NCBI GenBank assembly: GCA_026874595.1 | Contig: CM049306.1 | Span: 106,095,142 to 106,159,141 of the forward strand | Direction of reading: 5' to 3' | Source of the DNA: Sipunculus nudus | Lineage: Eukaryota > Annelida > Sipuncula > Golfingiida > Sipunculidae | Length of the DNA: 64,000 nucleotides | Shown here: positions 33,851-47,286 of the stretch, in pieces | How the letters are laid out: every line of letters starts with the position of its first letter | Position numbering within the stretch: the first letter of the stretch is position 1 | Notes under the pieces: model-generated | Told to the model about the DNA's origin: nothing | The model's database searches: none | The model's input: the letters and a program-made list of their open reading frames with translations, nothing else | Translations under genes and position numbers: made by a program

Positions 33851-36031
33851 AGATAACAAAAGATGCACACACTCCTCAGTAGCCTAATACTGATAAGTTG
33901 TATTCTTAAATACTGTATGATCTGTCTATACCTGTCCTGTATTCCAGTACATTATTTTACATTACAAATTTACATGTTTACAGGATGTAATCAGCTGTCA
34001 GATGTAAACATAGTAAGTTTGTGTTTGTGTGCTGTAACTGTGGATTGGTATCAGTTACCTTGGAGGAATATGTTGAAACTTGAAAGTCTGAAAGTAACCT
34101 CACCTGAATGTTGCAGGGCTGTCAAATTGTATAATCATATTTATATTGTGATAAAATGTATTATCAAAACATGAACAGTTTAGGTAACACCTTTTACATT
34201 CATCATAATAACAGCAGAGGTAGCAATCTCAAGCACTAAATGAACAGATGCAATAGCCTTTAGACAGTGCAGTGTTGGTTATATAGGTAAATAGGTGTAT
34301 AGGTGAATGTTTGTAGGTGTCTTGGTGAGCCTGTAGGCGAGTGTAATCTTGAGTTCATTTCAGATGGTTCTCTTGATATTTGATTGACATTTTGCGTGGG
34401 GAATTATGTTAAAGAAATAATAAAGAAGTGTATGATCAAGTGTATTGATTGATATCCAAGGTTAGTTCATGAGTAGGCGAACTATGTGGGGTGATATGGC
34501 TCAGTAATGAAGTTTTAATTTCCTCTGGTACCTAGTAATTTAAATGAAGCATAGACAAAAATGTGACTTCATTATCAGAGAAGCCTTTTTTAATGATTTA
34601 ATAACTTTGCAAGGCACCTTTACAGAAATGACAAGGGTTAAATCAGCATCAGAATTCACAAATTAAAAATAGGATCAACTTGACGACCTAACTCATCGTG
34701 ATTACTCCACAATCAGTGGCAGGATATGAACTGGTGAAGCCAAAGGTTTCGCTCACTCTGCTTTGATTTCCTTCATATCACCAAGATGGCAAATCAACAT
34801 GTGCAAGTTAATATAAATTACACACAGTGTTTTGATTTATGTGATTCTTACCAAAGGTTATGAAGAGTTTGAAACAGTTGAAACATTTCCATTGACAAGG
34901 CCTGTCCATAAAACATTTTGAAGACAAACTAAATACACCAAGTGCTGAATTGTTTGTTGTGCAGTACAGCTAGATGCAAATCAGTAGATTATCAAAGTTT
35001 AATTCCTTCTTGTTTATAATCATCATTCATAATTAAACTTAATGTATATTCTAGAATGAACAATTTCTGTCCCTAATATTCTAGAATTAACAATATCTGT
35101 CCCTAACAGTTTATAGAATTCAACAGCAGAACAAAATATGAAAGAAAGGGTTTATATAAGAAAACTTAAAAATTAGTCAGAACATGAAAAATGCATTGAA
35201 ACATTAGCCCACGCCCAATCAGAGGTCAAACAATTTGAGTCAGTCTGGTAATTGTTAGTACTTTTCTAACTGAATCTTCTAGACAGGGTCATTGACCCTT
35301 AAAATCCTTTTAATCTGAAAGGTCATGGTTTGATATTTGAGCAGTTTTTGTTTTCTCTATCAGATACAGGATTTTTCCTCTAACATGTCATTGCAGTGGG
35401 GTGGTCTTAAACGTTCTCATGTATGCAAAGTAATTTATTTTGTAAATTGTCTTTGAAACTTATCAGGGGTCGGGTTGATTTCAGAAATTGTCAGGATTCT
35501 TGTGGATTGTCATGCTTTAAGGCTAAACATTCTGTAATATTCCAGACATGAGCATAATAATGTTATCTCAAAGGAAGCGTTTTGGGTGCGTTTGAATACT
35601 TTCATGTCTGCCTAAAGGAGTCTTTTAGTGTTTTATAAAAAATCTCATTCCTACACCCACAATATGTATGACTCTTCCTATGTCCTGAAGCACCCCACTT
35701 TGTACTGCATTTTTGCCGTAAACTCTCAAGATATTTGCTTTTAATTTATCACATTTTCAAATATTCTGTGTTCCTTGACTAATGTTAATAACTAAGAAGT
35801 GTTTTTCACTCAACACAGATGTAAAATTTATATTGCTTAGTCAACATTAACATTTGTTAAACTCATTTGTGTTTCCATTTTCCAGTATTTTGCAGCACAG
35901 GGGATATTTTAAGCTTACACATGGTTTCTTCATTATATTGTGCACTAAACAATTATGAATTTTCATGATATGGAAAATCCTTTAAGTTTTATTTCACAGG
36001 TGCTATTGACTTTGAAAAGCATAACCAAAAG
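33851..36031. other. no supported gene
   Basis: AT-rich intron-like DNA. The frame 33863-34174 has no recognisable domain. A short duplication AATATTCTAGAATgAACAAT / TATTCTAGAATtAACAAT with CTGTCCCTAA lies at 35048-35105. Confidence 0.5.
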
Positions 36032-36314
36032 GGCAAAAAAAAATAAAAGGTATGATTCTCAGGCACCGCCCGCATCAATTTTAACACCATGCATCTTTTT
36101 TTTTATTTTCATCTTTCAAGAAGATAAAATACTAAAGTTTTGATATGATTTTCCTTTGTTATGTAGTGCTTTTAACACCCTGTTATTTCATTCTTTTCCA
36201 TGGTCAAATGACATTTTATTGAAACACAAAAAAAAAATGTCAAAAATAAAGTACGCCCGCTGTGATTTCTGAAAAAAAGTGTCTGAGAATCATACCTTTT
36301 TAATTTTTTTTGCC
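36032..36314. mobile_element. MITE with about 30-bp terminal inverted repeats
   Basis: The left end GGCAAAAAAAA...TAAAAGGTATGATTCTCAG is mirrored at the right end (CTGAGAATCATACC, TTTTTAA, TTTTTTTTGCC). A GCCCGC motif sits at mirrored internal positions (36067 and 36255). 283 bp, no coding sequence; the target duplication is not clear and the superfamily is unassigned. Confidence 0.7.
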
Positions 36315-38023
36315 TAATGTTTCATACTTGATTACCTGGCAATCATATGCCATAATAATATATGTAAATGTTTCTAAATTAAAGATAACTCTGTAGGTCT
36401 AGATGAATGACCCCCAGACAAAAAATGATTTAACATCACTTTTACCTGACCCCTTTAATACACTGTGGTCCACTTGCCTTCTGGCAAGGTACTGTAAGTG
36501 TAACAGTCAGTAGTTGTTGGTATCATCATTCATAGTCTGTAGTAGGACTGCACATTATGTGAGGTTGTTAATACTTAAAAAAAGAACATGCCAAACTCAG
36601 ACATATTAGAGAACAATTTGCTGAAGTCACAATTTTTAAACAGAAATTGTCTGTAATTTGTGGTTTAACGTGCAGTGGCACCGTCATTATGTAACCACAT
36701 TGCTGTAATGGTTCATAATAGGATGAATGATTAGATTTTACATTCACATTCTGCCTTCATCAGAGGAGTTTTTCAGTGCTTTGTTCATTGTCAGTGTTTT
36801 AATAAAGATAAAAATGAACTCCTTGTGTAAGTGAAAATGTTAGTGAGTGTATGTGTCTGGAAGTTCACAGGGTTGGGTATAGGTCTGAGCTGTTAGATCT
36901 TTGTGACCAACAATTACAAGCACAAATGGGACAATTCCAGAAAAGAAAATTGGTTTTTAAAAGTTAATGTTTGGATGTAACTACAAAATAGACAGGGTAA
37001 TTATGCCATAGTCCATGACAGAATTACAGCTGTCTATTATATCACCCCATTCTTGGAATATCTCCCTTGGATATATGCTGGCAACTATTCTCTCTTTAGA
37101 TGTGGGACCTGAGTTGCAGATAAAAAAAAAAGCAAAAACAAGTACATAACTTTGAAGGCTCGTGCTTCAGAAATAAATGGCAGGTTTATATATGGTGTCT
37201 ATGGATGGTTGTATGACACAGCTTATTGGCACACGTTCATATATCTGGGGGTTAGTACAGGTCATCCCCATAGACCCTCTTCAGTGGATGCCGGCTTGAT
37301 GTCTGTATTATTGCCTGCTTTGATGTTTGATTGGCTTTTTACAAGCTACGGCTGCTTGCTGATGATATACGAGATATCAGGGCTAGCAGCAGGATTAGCT
37401 GATCTTTTGTAGTCTTGTGTCTTCTCTTCTCTCCTAACAGGTTGTTCTTATGCTGTGTTTTCATGATAAGGATTATAGCCATACAGTTTTTAATGATATG
37501 ATATATATCATAGTACTGGACTCACAGTAAATTTTTACCTGGTATATTACATTCTGAGCCAATAGTTATGTTTTTCTTGTTCATAGAAAAATGATCAGAC
37601 TTCTCATAGATTCTTAATTGTAAACCATAAGTAAAATTTATTTCAAAACAATAAGCCAGTGCTGTACAACTCGTTTCTTACCAATGACATTTCATATTAC
37701 ATGTCTTATAATTTATATGATGATTAGAGGGGGTCTTTTTGCATTAGGTAATAGATTTTCCCTGAACTGATCTGATAATACTGAAACAATATTTAACATT
37801 TTATTTTCATGAATTTTGTAATTGACTAATTGTGTATTACCTGTAGGTCTGTTCATGAGTTCCCCTGTTATTGTCAGAGTATTAACACAGATGCTGTTTT
37901 TTTTTATACCAATGCATTATTTGGCATCATATTCCTGTGTATGGGTTCACTGGTGTATCATAGCCTGTAGGTCTATTCACATTATAGGGGTATTCAGAGC
38001 ATTCATCAGGTAAGCTCCTTTTT
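36315..38023. other. no supported gene
   Basis: AT-rich DNA with short frames only; 37152-37412 is a chance-like open frame with no recognised domain. Confidence 0.45.
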
Positions 38024-38573
38024 AGCTCAGCTGACTGTATGTCATCTGAGCTATAGTGATCACTCTTTGTCCGTCATCCGTCTGTCCGTCCGTCCGTCCG
38101 TCTGTCAGTTAACCAGGCACAAATCATAACCACTGGACCTAGAATCTTATAACTTGACATTCTGAGAGGTCCATGAAAAATCTCCTTGGAAACCAGAAAT
38201 GAGGTCTCTGTTACCCGTATCCTTTGAGCTATGGCACTCCAGAGTACAGCTCAGAATAATGGAAAATTTGATACAAAAGCTGAAGTATCTGAACAACTAA
38301 TGCAGAGATCACCATAATTGTTTGCATGAATATTGATCATGGTGTGTTTCATCAGTTTCTGCAGACTGGTGGAACCACCTGTATTTTTTTTTAAAGTTTA
38401 CGCATTTTTTTCTCAATTTTTGTGATATATAAATACAGACACAATCTTCGCCTGTGGGTTAATCTATTTGATGCTTCAGTTTAATGGGTATATACTACCA
38501 TTCAGATGATAGAATTTCCTTTTGCGAATCTTATCCCAGTCAGCTGAGCATCATGACCCATGGGTCACTTGTT
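38024..38573 (+). mobile_element. RepA, short copy
   Basis: It begins AGCTCAGCTGACTGTATGTC with the complementary ATCTGAGCT, then a GTCC run (38069-38105). It includes one unit with GGTGGAACCACC near 38370, and ends GTCAGCTGAGC, ATGACCCATGGGTCA, CTTGTT. At 550 bp it is the shortest copy with both ends and shows the RepA architecture best. Its body matches the minus-strand array at 1.4-3.1 kb. Confidence 0.8.
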
Positions 38574-39681
38574 CATGGTCCTCTGCTGGTCCTATGGTCT
38601 TCTGAGATACTTGCAAAGTAAAAAGTTCTTGTAACAGGTTTTCATGCAAAAATTTGCCGTATTATTCTATACAAGACATGCACCAGCCCTCATGGCTTTT
38701 CCTCTGAGAGTCTGGCTGCAGGGTTCCTTAAAAGCATTGTCTGCTAGGACACTTATTTTCTACCTTTTGTGGTTTCTAAACTTAGTGCTTTAATATAATA
38801 AAAACAATGCTATTTGCCATTATAACTGTGATACACATATAATTGCATAAATTGTCTTTTGTTACAGGTTGCATTTTGAACCAGGTTTAATTTTTTTTTA
38901 AATGCTTAATCTGTAATATATGCCTTAATACAGAGATAATTGAATTGCTTTATGTTGAGTTCAGAGAAATTCAGGGATATGTTGTCTAACACTACAGATT
39001 TAATGCTTATTTATTTGATCTCCAACCTGTGTTTGGTCTTCTGCGCTGTATGAAACCTGTGCTTATATGGATAAGATCTGAAGCAATGCAAGGTTCCCTA
39101 TTAAAACCTTGATAATAACAAAATATATAAAATTATGTGTTTAAATCAATCACTCATAAAAGGAAGAAATAATGTTGTTATCTGATGCTATGTGGTGGTA
39201 CAGCTGTCTTGTTGATGCTTTCTTTATTATTATAAATATTATCTGTTGTTACAACAAGAGGCACTTTGTGCTGTTACGGATCCTGTATTGTTTGAAGCTT
39301 TGTGTCAGAGCTCTGGTATGATCCATTAAGTCCGGCAGATGTTTATCTTTACTTTTGTGTTTTCACATGTGGGTTAGGATAATTCTTGATGAGTAATAAC
39401 CATCATTTTCACAATTTTCATCATAACTGGATTTGCTCTTTTATCATCATTATGCAACTTTGGTAAAAGTTATAATACATACATAAAATACTATACATAA
39501 CAAACCATGATAATTTTAAAATAGTCACAATTTATATTACATAAGAACATAGATTACACTTCAGCTGACTCTACCTGAAGTTGCACATAGATTCTAAATT
39601 CTTTTCCAGTTCATGGCATTAAAATTTCAAACTTCAGCATAAATATGGTCCAGTGGTATGGTAATAAAAATATTCATTTAA
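38574..39681. other. no gene seen
   Basis: AT-rich DNA between RepA and RepB copies; no open frame or repeat of note. Confidence 0.5.
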
Positions 39682-41509
39682 CTAGAATACGGGTAGTCGA
39701 CAAGCGACTACTTGTATCCGCCTAAATCAGAGTGGAACGGGTGAAGTGTTGCATATTAGCATGGATGTCTGCAGCCAAATTGTGTATGTAGGTTGCGCTA
39801 CTTACGAAAAAATCCAGAAAGCTCTATACACATGCAAAACTTTGGCCCAATCGGTCAAACGGTTCCCAAGATATGAGCTTGGATATCTGCTGCATAAACT
39901 AGAATGCAGGTGGCGCCACCTGTCATAAAATCAAGAGAGCTGTCGGGGATGTATAAACTTGCAAATTTTAGGCAGATATGTCAAACCACTGCCGAGATAT
40001 GAGTGATTTTATCCCATGGCAGACAAACAGATGGGAGCTGTTCAAACAAGGCTGCAGGTGGCGCCACCAGTTTTGCATATGATAGAGAGCTATGTGAGAT
40101 TTATACACATGCAAAATTTTGGCCCAATCAGTCAAACGGTTCCCTAGATATGAGCTTGGATGTCTGCAGCGTAAACTTGATTGTAGGTGGCGCCACCTAA
40201 AATCAGAAAAGCTATCCAGGATGTATAAGCATGCCGAATTTCAGGTGAATTAGTCAAACCACTGCAGAGATATGATTGATATTAACCCAAGGCAGTCGAA
40301 CAGATGGACACTGTGCAAACATGGTTGCAGGTGGTGCCACCATTTTCGGTGTATGTTATAAAGCTCTCCAAGGGCTACATTTGTGCAAAAAGATTTTCCT
40401 GATATGTCAAACGGTACCCGAGATATGAGCTTGGATGTCTGCAGCGTAAACGTGAATGTAGGTGGCGCCACCTGTCATAAAATCAGAAAAGCTATCCAGG
40501 ATGTATACGCATGCCAAATTTCAGGTGAATTAGTCAAGTCACTGCAGAGATATGAGTGATTTTAACCAAAGGCAGACAAACAGATGGACACTGTGCAAAC
40601 ATGGTTGCAGGTAGCGCCACCATTTTTGGTGTATGTTATAAAGCTCTCCAAGGGCTACATTTGTGCAAAAGAATTTTCCTGATCGGTCAAACGGTTCCCG
40701 AGGTATGAGCTTGGATGTCTGCAGCGTAAACGTGAATGTAGGTAGCGCCACCTGTCATAAAATCAGAAAAGCTATCCAGGATGTATACGCATGCCCAATT
40801 TCAGGTGAATTAGTCAAGTCACTGCAGAGATATGAGTGATTTTAGCCCAAGACAGACGAACAGATGGACACTGTGCAAACATGGTTGCAGGTGGCGCCAC
40901 CATTTTTGGTGTATGTTATAAAGCTCTCCAAGGGCTACATTTGTGCAAAAGAATTTTCCTGATCGGTCAAACGGTTCCCGAGATATGAGCTTGGATGTCT
41001 GCAGCGTAAACGTGAATGTAGGTGGCGCCACCTGTCATAAAATCAGAAAAGCTATCCAGGATGTTTACGCATGCCAAATTTCAGGTGAATTAGTCAAGTC
41101 ACTGCAGAGATATGAGTGATTTTAACCCAAGGCAGACGAACAGATGGACACTGTGCAAACATGGTTGCAGGTGGCGCCACCATTTTTGGTGTATGTTATA
41201 AAGCTCTCCGAGGGCTACATTTGTGCAAAAAAATTTTCCTGATCGGTCAAACGGTTCCCGAGATATGTGGGTTTATGTGTGGAAACAGACGCACAAACGG
41301 ACGCAGAGCGCAAAGGAAAGGTCAGAGGTCAAAACAAAATCGGGGCGCAGCAGTTCACATGTGACCCGAACATAATCCCGGGTTTCGGAAAATTCCGCCC
41401 AGCGGTTACGGAGGAGTTCTCCGGACACCTACGCCGCGGCGGCGGCGGCGGCGTCCAGCTGAAAACATAGTATCCGCAAAACTCTGTTTTGGCGGATACA
41501 ATAATCAGA
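39682..41509 (-). mobile_element. RepB, complete non-autonomous Helitron-like element
   Basis: Minus-strand reading: TCTGATT at 41509 after an A, then a 30-base hairpin (GTATCCGC-CAAAACAGAGTTTT-GCGGATAC, 41499-41470) and a CCG-triplet run. A five-unit tandem array follows, then GGCGGATAC, the hairpin AGTCGCTTGTCGACT, and CTAG at 39685-39682 followed by T. A/TC start, 3' hairpin, CTAG/T end and the lack of target duplication or long terminal repeats fit Helitrons. The inverted GTATCCGCC near both ends recalls Helentron-associated elements. No Rep/helicase is encoded. Confidence 0.6.
39780..41330. repeat. 280-bp tandem array within RepB
   Basis: GTCATAAAATCAGAAAAGC recurs at 40474, 40754 and 41034 (exact 280-base steps), with diverged units at 39922 and 40198. 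Each unit has two half-units. One has CACTGCAGAGATATGAGTGA, the other CGGTTCCCGAGATATGAGC, and both end in GGTGGCGCCACC, so palindromes fall roughly every 130-150 bases. Repeated 70-residue frames on the minus strand arise from the array and are not proteins. Confidence 0.85.
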
Positions 41510-44500
41510 TTTCTTACATAGCTGTCTTAAACTGGACCAACGACCAGGAAGCTAATATTACAATCAGACATATTTTCTCAGGTGGAATTCTTTGATGTAG
41601 ATATCATTATGGTGAGAGTGCCAATCCTTTCTTTTGTAAAGCCATTTAAGTAAGTACTGGTGTCTGTGGCCTTATGTGTAGAATCCAGTCATCACTGATT
41701 AACGGTCTGTGGTTAGTAGGAATGTAGGTGGGTAATACCACACTGTTTATGTCATTAACAAGTCTGAGGTCATGTAAGTGTATAATTAAGGACAGGTCAG
41801 ATTTCAGTTGGGTGATATAATGGTATCATACTAAATAATCATATTTTTAACTGTATTGTATAAATTTATCATGACAAGATGTCAGAATAATGATATATTG
41901 TGGTGTTTTTCTGGTTTCATTTATTTGTTCATTTATTTGTCATTTATAATCATTTGAATGTTAAAAAATATCAGCCATTTTGTATTAGGAACTTTTTGGT
42001 ACGTTACATCAGCGTAAAAAGATCTGTCTAGGGGTCACTATTGAATTATTGTGTGATAATAAATAAGTGTCATTTGAATCCAGCCATATATTATGACAAT
42101 TATTTAGGGACATATATAGCTCAAGGTCAGATATGTACCACACAGACAAACATGTCATGTCTTGACTGCAGACAAAGTACCACATTTGGTAATTCAGACA
42201 CAACAGTCCACCTGTATGTACATGAGTAACGATTGTCATCATTGTCAGTGACAGGACTATTAGGTTCACTACATGACATGCTTTGTGCTCAGACTGCTGG
42301 CTTAAACATGAAGGAGGCTGTACTCAATGACCTGGGGAGCATTTCAGATCATATCACATGTAATGAAATGATGTAATAAACCAATTTATCTTGGGACAGG
42401 TCACTTTTTAAGGCAGACCTTTCCATAGAAAAGCCAGCTATATGAAGTTTAGAAATTAAGGCAGCCAGCCAGAGCTGATAGATAATGGATTAGCATGTAA
42501 CAGAATGAGTTGATGTAACAGAATGTGATACATCTGTCATTTTGTCAACATTTATTTTACCCCATTTCCCTGTTGACAGTAGAGCACTGTGTGTGTGAAT
42601 ATAATGGTCATCCATCAGTTTTATCCTTTATGTTGTGGTGCTCCGTCATTATCAGCGGCAAAACACTGTTTTCCATGCCACTGTGACTTATCAGTACCTA
42701 CTTTAACAATAGTTCCCTGCAGTTTATCTTGACACACACTAACTGTCACCATGCACATACTGACAGGTCAGTATCATATTACTCTCAACCCTTTTATAAG
42801 TGCTCAGTATCATCATCATCACTCCCATATATTTTCTTTCTGTCTATTTTGTAGAATACATGTGCACACAAACACACATGCCATACACATGCATTCCCGC
42901 TTGTACCCTTGTGTTAATTTCCAAATCATCAATTTTAGTTTACTCTTGTTTCTCATTCTCTTTTTCTTTCCCTGATACCAACATCTCAGATTTGCTGACT
43001 GCTGATTTGTTTATGGAAAGTAAACATGTACTTTCTATTGCAGATAATCATGTCCTTAGAGTTTATATTACAGACATGTAAATAAAGCAAGTAGGTTTTC
43101 TCAACTGAAACACCACAGAAACAGTCTCCCCTGTACAACTACATTGTATGCAAAATTAAATACAGCACTCACAGGAGTGTGCATGGGGCATATGCTGGTG
43201 TACTGTATTTTTTTGCATCACAGTCCATAACATAATGACAGTAACTGAATAGTTGTGGTTGGCTGCAGTAGCAGGGTGCTGTCAGCCTGTGATCAGAGGC
43301 TGATACACAGCCTCCACACCCTGAGTATGTACCTGTCTTGTAATGCAGGTTTGTCATTCCTTTATGCCACCAAAGCCTAATGCTAATAACTGGCAGTTAG
43401 CTAAAAACTAGCCTCCATGTTGGTCCTGTTGTTGTTGTTAACAGTGTCTCAGTTCTTTTTATGTTAGAATCATTCTATGAGGAGGCCACAGAACAATGCT
43501 TTTACCGGAAATGTTTTTAGCTGACAATAGAGTGTAATAGCAGTAATGCTCGGCATGGTGGCAGCTTTATTTGTGTGTAAACAGGTCAAGTGCAGGAAGT
43601 AACACATTCTACCGGACATTTATAAAAATTATTACACTTTATGTTCAAGTGGACAAGTTGATCTTGTTTTTGTAAATGCTTTGTGCTTAACTAATGTTTG
43701 GGCCATGCACATTCATTCTGCTGATATAATAAGATGTGAATATAAATATAAATTTTCTTTAAAGGAATTCATAAAAGAAATTTATTATGCTGTTCTGTAA
43801 TATGAAAAATCTTTAGCATAACCTGTTTCAAGACTGCTGCATTACTGATGTACTTTTCCCTTTTCATTATGGTAGGAATTGATTTCTGTTGTATTTGGAG
43901 AGTGCATTCAGTTAAACTGGTTCTTTTAGCGCTTAAATGTCAGCATGAAAGGCTTGGTCTTTTATAGCACAGTTCAGATAGTGAAACGTGTAGCGTGGTG
44001 TTCTTCTACTGCACACTGAATGCCCCTTAGCACTGTTATCCATGTTGACTGAACAGGGTATTGATAAAGTTCCCAGGATGGTTTTCCCTTGGATCTCATC
44101 TTCTACACTGATAACGTGAAGGATTGACAAATCCATGAAATTGCTTTGTCAGTGACAGGAGGCACCATTACTGCAACAGTGACTCGTCCTCCTTTTAGTG
44201 CTATCTCACATTACTGACATTTGTCACAGCTTTCATGTATTCTGTGATTCATGAAATATCAGGGTAGAATATTTGGATTTAACTACTTCTTGCTGGGTGG
44301 CAGTGTTTTCACTGATGTTTATATACATGTTAGGTTGCCTTTTAGTAGGCTCATGTCAAAGATGTCAATATTAATATATTTCCATGCACATATCTTGACC
44401 TTTGAGCATTATTGGTAACTCTCTCCAGGCTGTGGATGACGTCTCTTCAGTGATTGGTTACCAGGCTGTGACTGACTTCATTATTAAAGCAGACTGGTTC

Positions 44501-46602
44501 TTGGTATTCTTATTTACTTACATTTACCTGGACCTGAATGTTAAATGGTGATATTTGTCATTTACTCTGCTCTGAATATAATTATGAGACTGTTAAAAAA
44601 ACCTAGGGAACAGTTAATGTCCATATCACTAATTAAGGATATATTGTAATGAGCAGTCCTAATGCATTATTTACCATGGTCATACACATTGAAACATTAA
44701 AATAAAGATTGCATAGAGCATATGCTTGTTATCATGTTAAAAAGAAGGCAAATTTTGGATTTTTAACAATGATGTTGTTAAACTTGAAAAAAAGTATTTA
44801 TCATGGATGTTCCCTGAAAATGGTTTAAGTTAAGCAAATGTGTAAATGTAGCATTAATATAGCATTTTTAGATGATTTTGAATATTCGCTTATCTGAAGA
44901 TTTCAGGGTGCTGTTGTTGTAATATTGAAAGATGAAAGCACTCTGCAAGTTCGTGGTATTGACTGAGAATCCTAGGTATGGATTATCTCATAAAATCTCT
45001 GTGTTTGATGCTTCAAAGAAAAGATCAGATAACAAACGGAGTACAATGTACAAATAAGCAGAGATTGCTAGTCATTAAATTTAAAAATAGACACTTTGAA
45101 CTTAGAAGACACAGCTCAATCAGCAGAATATATGCCATTTTGTGATGAGAAGTTATTGACACTGCCCTGAATGTCCCTCTGTCACTAGTAGTACAGCTTT
45201 CCTTACTTGTATTTCATAGATGGTTTTTCAATTTTCTTTGAATATATTATGGAATACAGATCTGTAAATGATTTTCAAAGGTAGTAAATGCTGCTTTCAT
45301 TTTGTCACACAGAGAAAATTAATTCATCTTTGGTAATTTAAATACTAGATTTTTTTGCATAGATTGCACATTGAAGTTTCGCCAGGAACAGTATCAGATT
45401 TTCAGTGAAACAGCACATGGCTCCAGCAAGGCCAGTAGTAGAGGAGATGTTAAAGGTTATGTCTGGGCTAGCTGTGGTGGACGCCTTTCTGTGGGTCCCA
45501 TGTGGTTGGTATATACTGCCAGTCTGGAGGTAGTCTTTCATATTGCCCGGCCTGCTCCTGTAGGAACAGGAGAGAAAACCAAGGCTGATCAGCAGAGACT
45601 GTTCAGGTTGTCGGCAGCCATTCATCATGACAGATTCACTGGGGAAAGGTTATGGCTGCTGGACAGAATCTGACCCGCAGGTCACTGCTGCCACTGGACG
45701 TCTGCTTCCAGTTAGTCTGTTTAGTCGTCCTGCCAGATTGAGGTATCCTGTAGCGGCATTCGTGAATCTTTAATCAATTCCTCATCAACCTGCCGGCTCA
45801 AGTAGACTCCTGTCTGAACCTCAGTCTGAGCGTCATCAACTCCACTGCCCTGCTCAGTGTTCTGTGTCATAAAAATATTCTCTGTTAATCCCCAGGGGTC
45901 CTACCAACTTTGAAGGATCAATTTGCCCACCTTAAAGATCATTGGCCAAAGCCCTGGTTATGTCCACAAGGGAGGATTGGTTCCACCTGTATCTGTTTGT
46001 ATGTCTTACTCAGAATGTTTGTCTTGTACAGACTCTGATGATGTTGCACCATGGAACCTAAGAATGAAGTGATTATATTTACATGTATGTAGGTATAGGT
46101 AGTACAGGTTTCAGGTGTTAGTTAAATTCATTAAACTTTTTAGGGCACTGTTCATTTTATCAAATCATTTACTGCTGTGATTGAAAAGGTATAGGTCCTT
46201 ATGAAGTATCGTTGTAATTGTCACTAGTTTCTGCAGTTTAAACAGACATGGTCAGATAGAAAATACAAAAAAGGGACATGATCTTGTGGTATGTGTGATG
46301 CTCATAACAGTTTTGAAATTTTGTGAAATCAATGTGACCAAACAGCAACAGGGGATGTAACCCTATAAAACCATCTCCAATGAAAGTGTATGCTAAGATG
46401 TTATCTGTCATTGAAACCAGAAAATAGGCAAGTGATTAGCATTTATGTGAAAGCAAAAATTATTTTTCAGCTAATGACTGCGCAAAATGATTCTTAAAAA
46501 TATACCTTTTTTGAGAATTTTTAACTTGTCCTGTATAAATCATGGAATATATTTTATATTGATGTTCTGCAACCTTAAGTAAAAGCTTCATTGCCCCTAT
46601 AT
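41510..46602. other. no supported gene; long non-coding stretch
   Basis: AT-rich DNA without strong open frames. The most balanced composition is at 45370-45680, where open frames exist on both strands (100 residues plus, 96 minus). No motif or splice pair makes either convincing. Confidence 0.5.
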
Positions 46603-46967
46603 ATATATATGTCAAGGCCCAGGTCACGATCTGGATGGATCTTAGATCTGTCCAGCCCAAATTAAGATCGCAGTTCAGGCCAGCCCAAACTGTGATCGCA
46701 ATCTAGGTTGGCCAGATTTTAGATCCGTCCAGCCCAGATTGCAAGATTTCGCAGTTTAGTCCGGCCCAGATTGTGATCCTGTCTTTCTTGCTTCAGGATC
46801 GCAATCTGGGCTGGACAGATCTAAGATCTGTCCAGGCGAGATTGCGATCCTAAACTTGACCAGCCCATATTGCAATCCATGCTTTTACTATCACAGGAGT
46901 GAAACATCGGATGTTTAACCAACTCATTTGGTATTGCATGGTACCATTTCCCCATAATAAATACATA
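46603..46967 (+). repeat. left arm of a 5.5-kb inverted repeat
   Basis: The arm contains GGCCCAGGTCACGATCTGG, several GGATCGCAATCTGGGCTGG-like phrases and AGATCTTAGATCT-type palindromes, then CACAGGAGTGAAACATC and TGGTACCATTTCCCCATAAT. The reverse complement follows at 51763-52063 in the same order. Confidence 0.8.
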
Positions 46968-47286
46968 TTCATAAAAAAGTAAAGTCATTTTAAATCAAAA
47001 TTCATATTACCATACTTATAATACTGCGTTACATAAAAAAACATTTTCAAATGCAACTTCAGTAGCACACTTATATGCCAAGCAATGTCAATCTAGCACA
47101 GTACACAACAAAAGTCCATCTTACGCAACAAAAGTGCCAGCACGTGGAAAGATCACAGGATTCAAGGCACCATGAATAGGTAACTAATTAATTAGACCAA
47201 ATCCAATAATGAGTCAAACAGATCAGCTACTGGTAACAAATATATAATACATACTATTAAGGTTTATAAAAATATATTGATTTTTT

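Noticed and set aside
39780-41330. CRISPR-like regular repeats or a tandem protein family (three near-identical 70-residue frames)
   Set aside because: The units are 280 bases, contiguous and lack unique spacers. The frames exist only because the array repeats, and they break in the diverged units.
45338-45680. Host exon of about 100 residues
   Set aside because: Frames are open on both strands, with no recognisable domain and no clear acceptor-donor pair.
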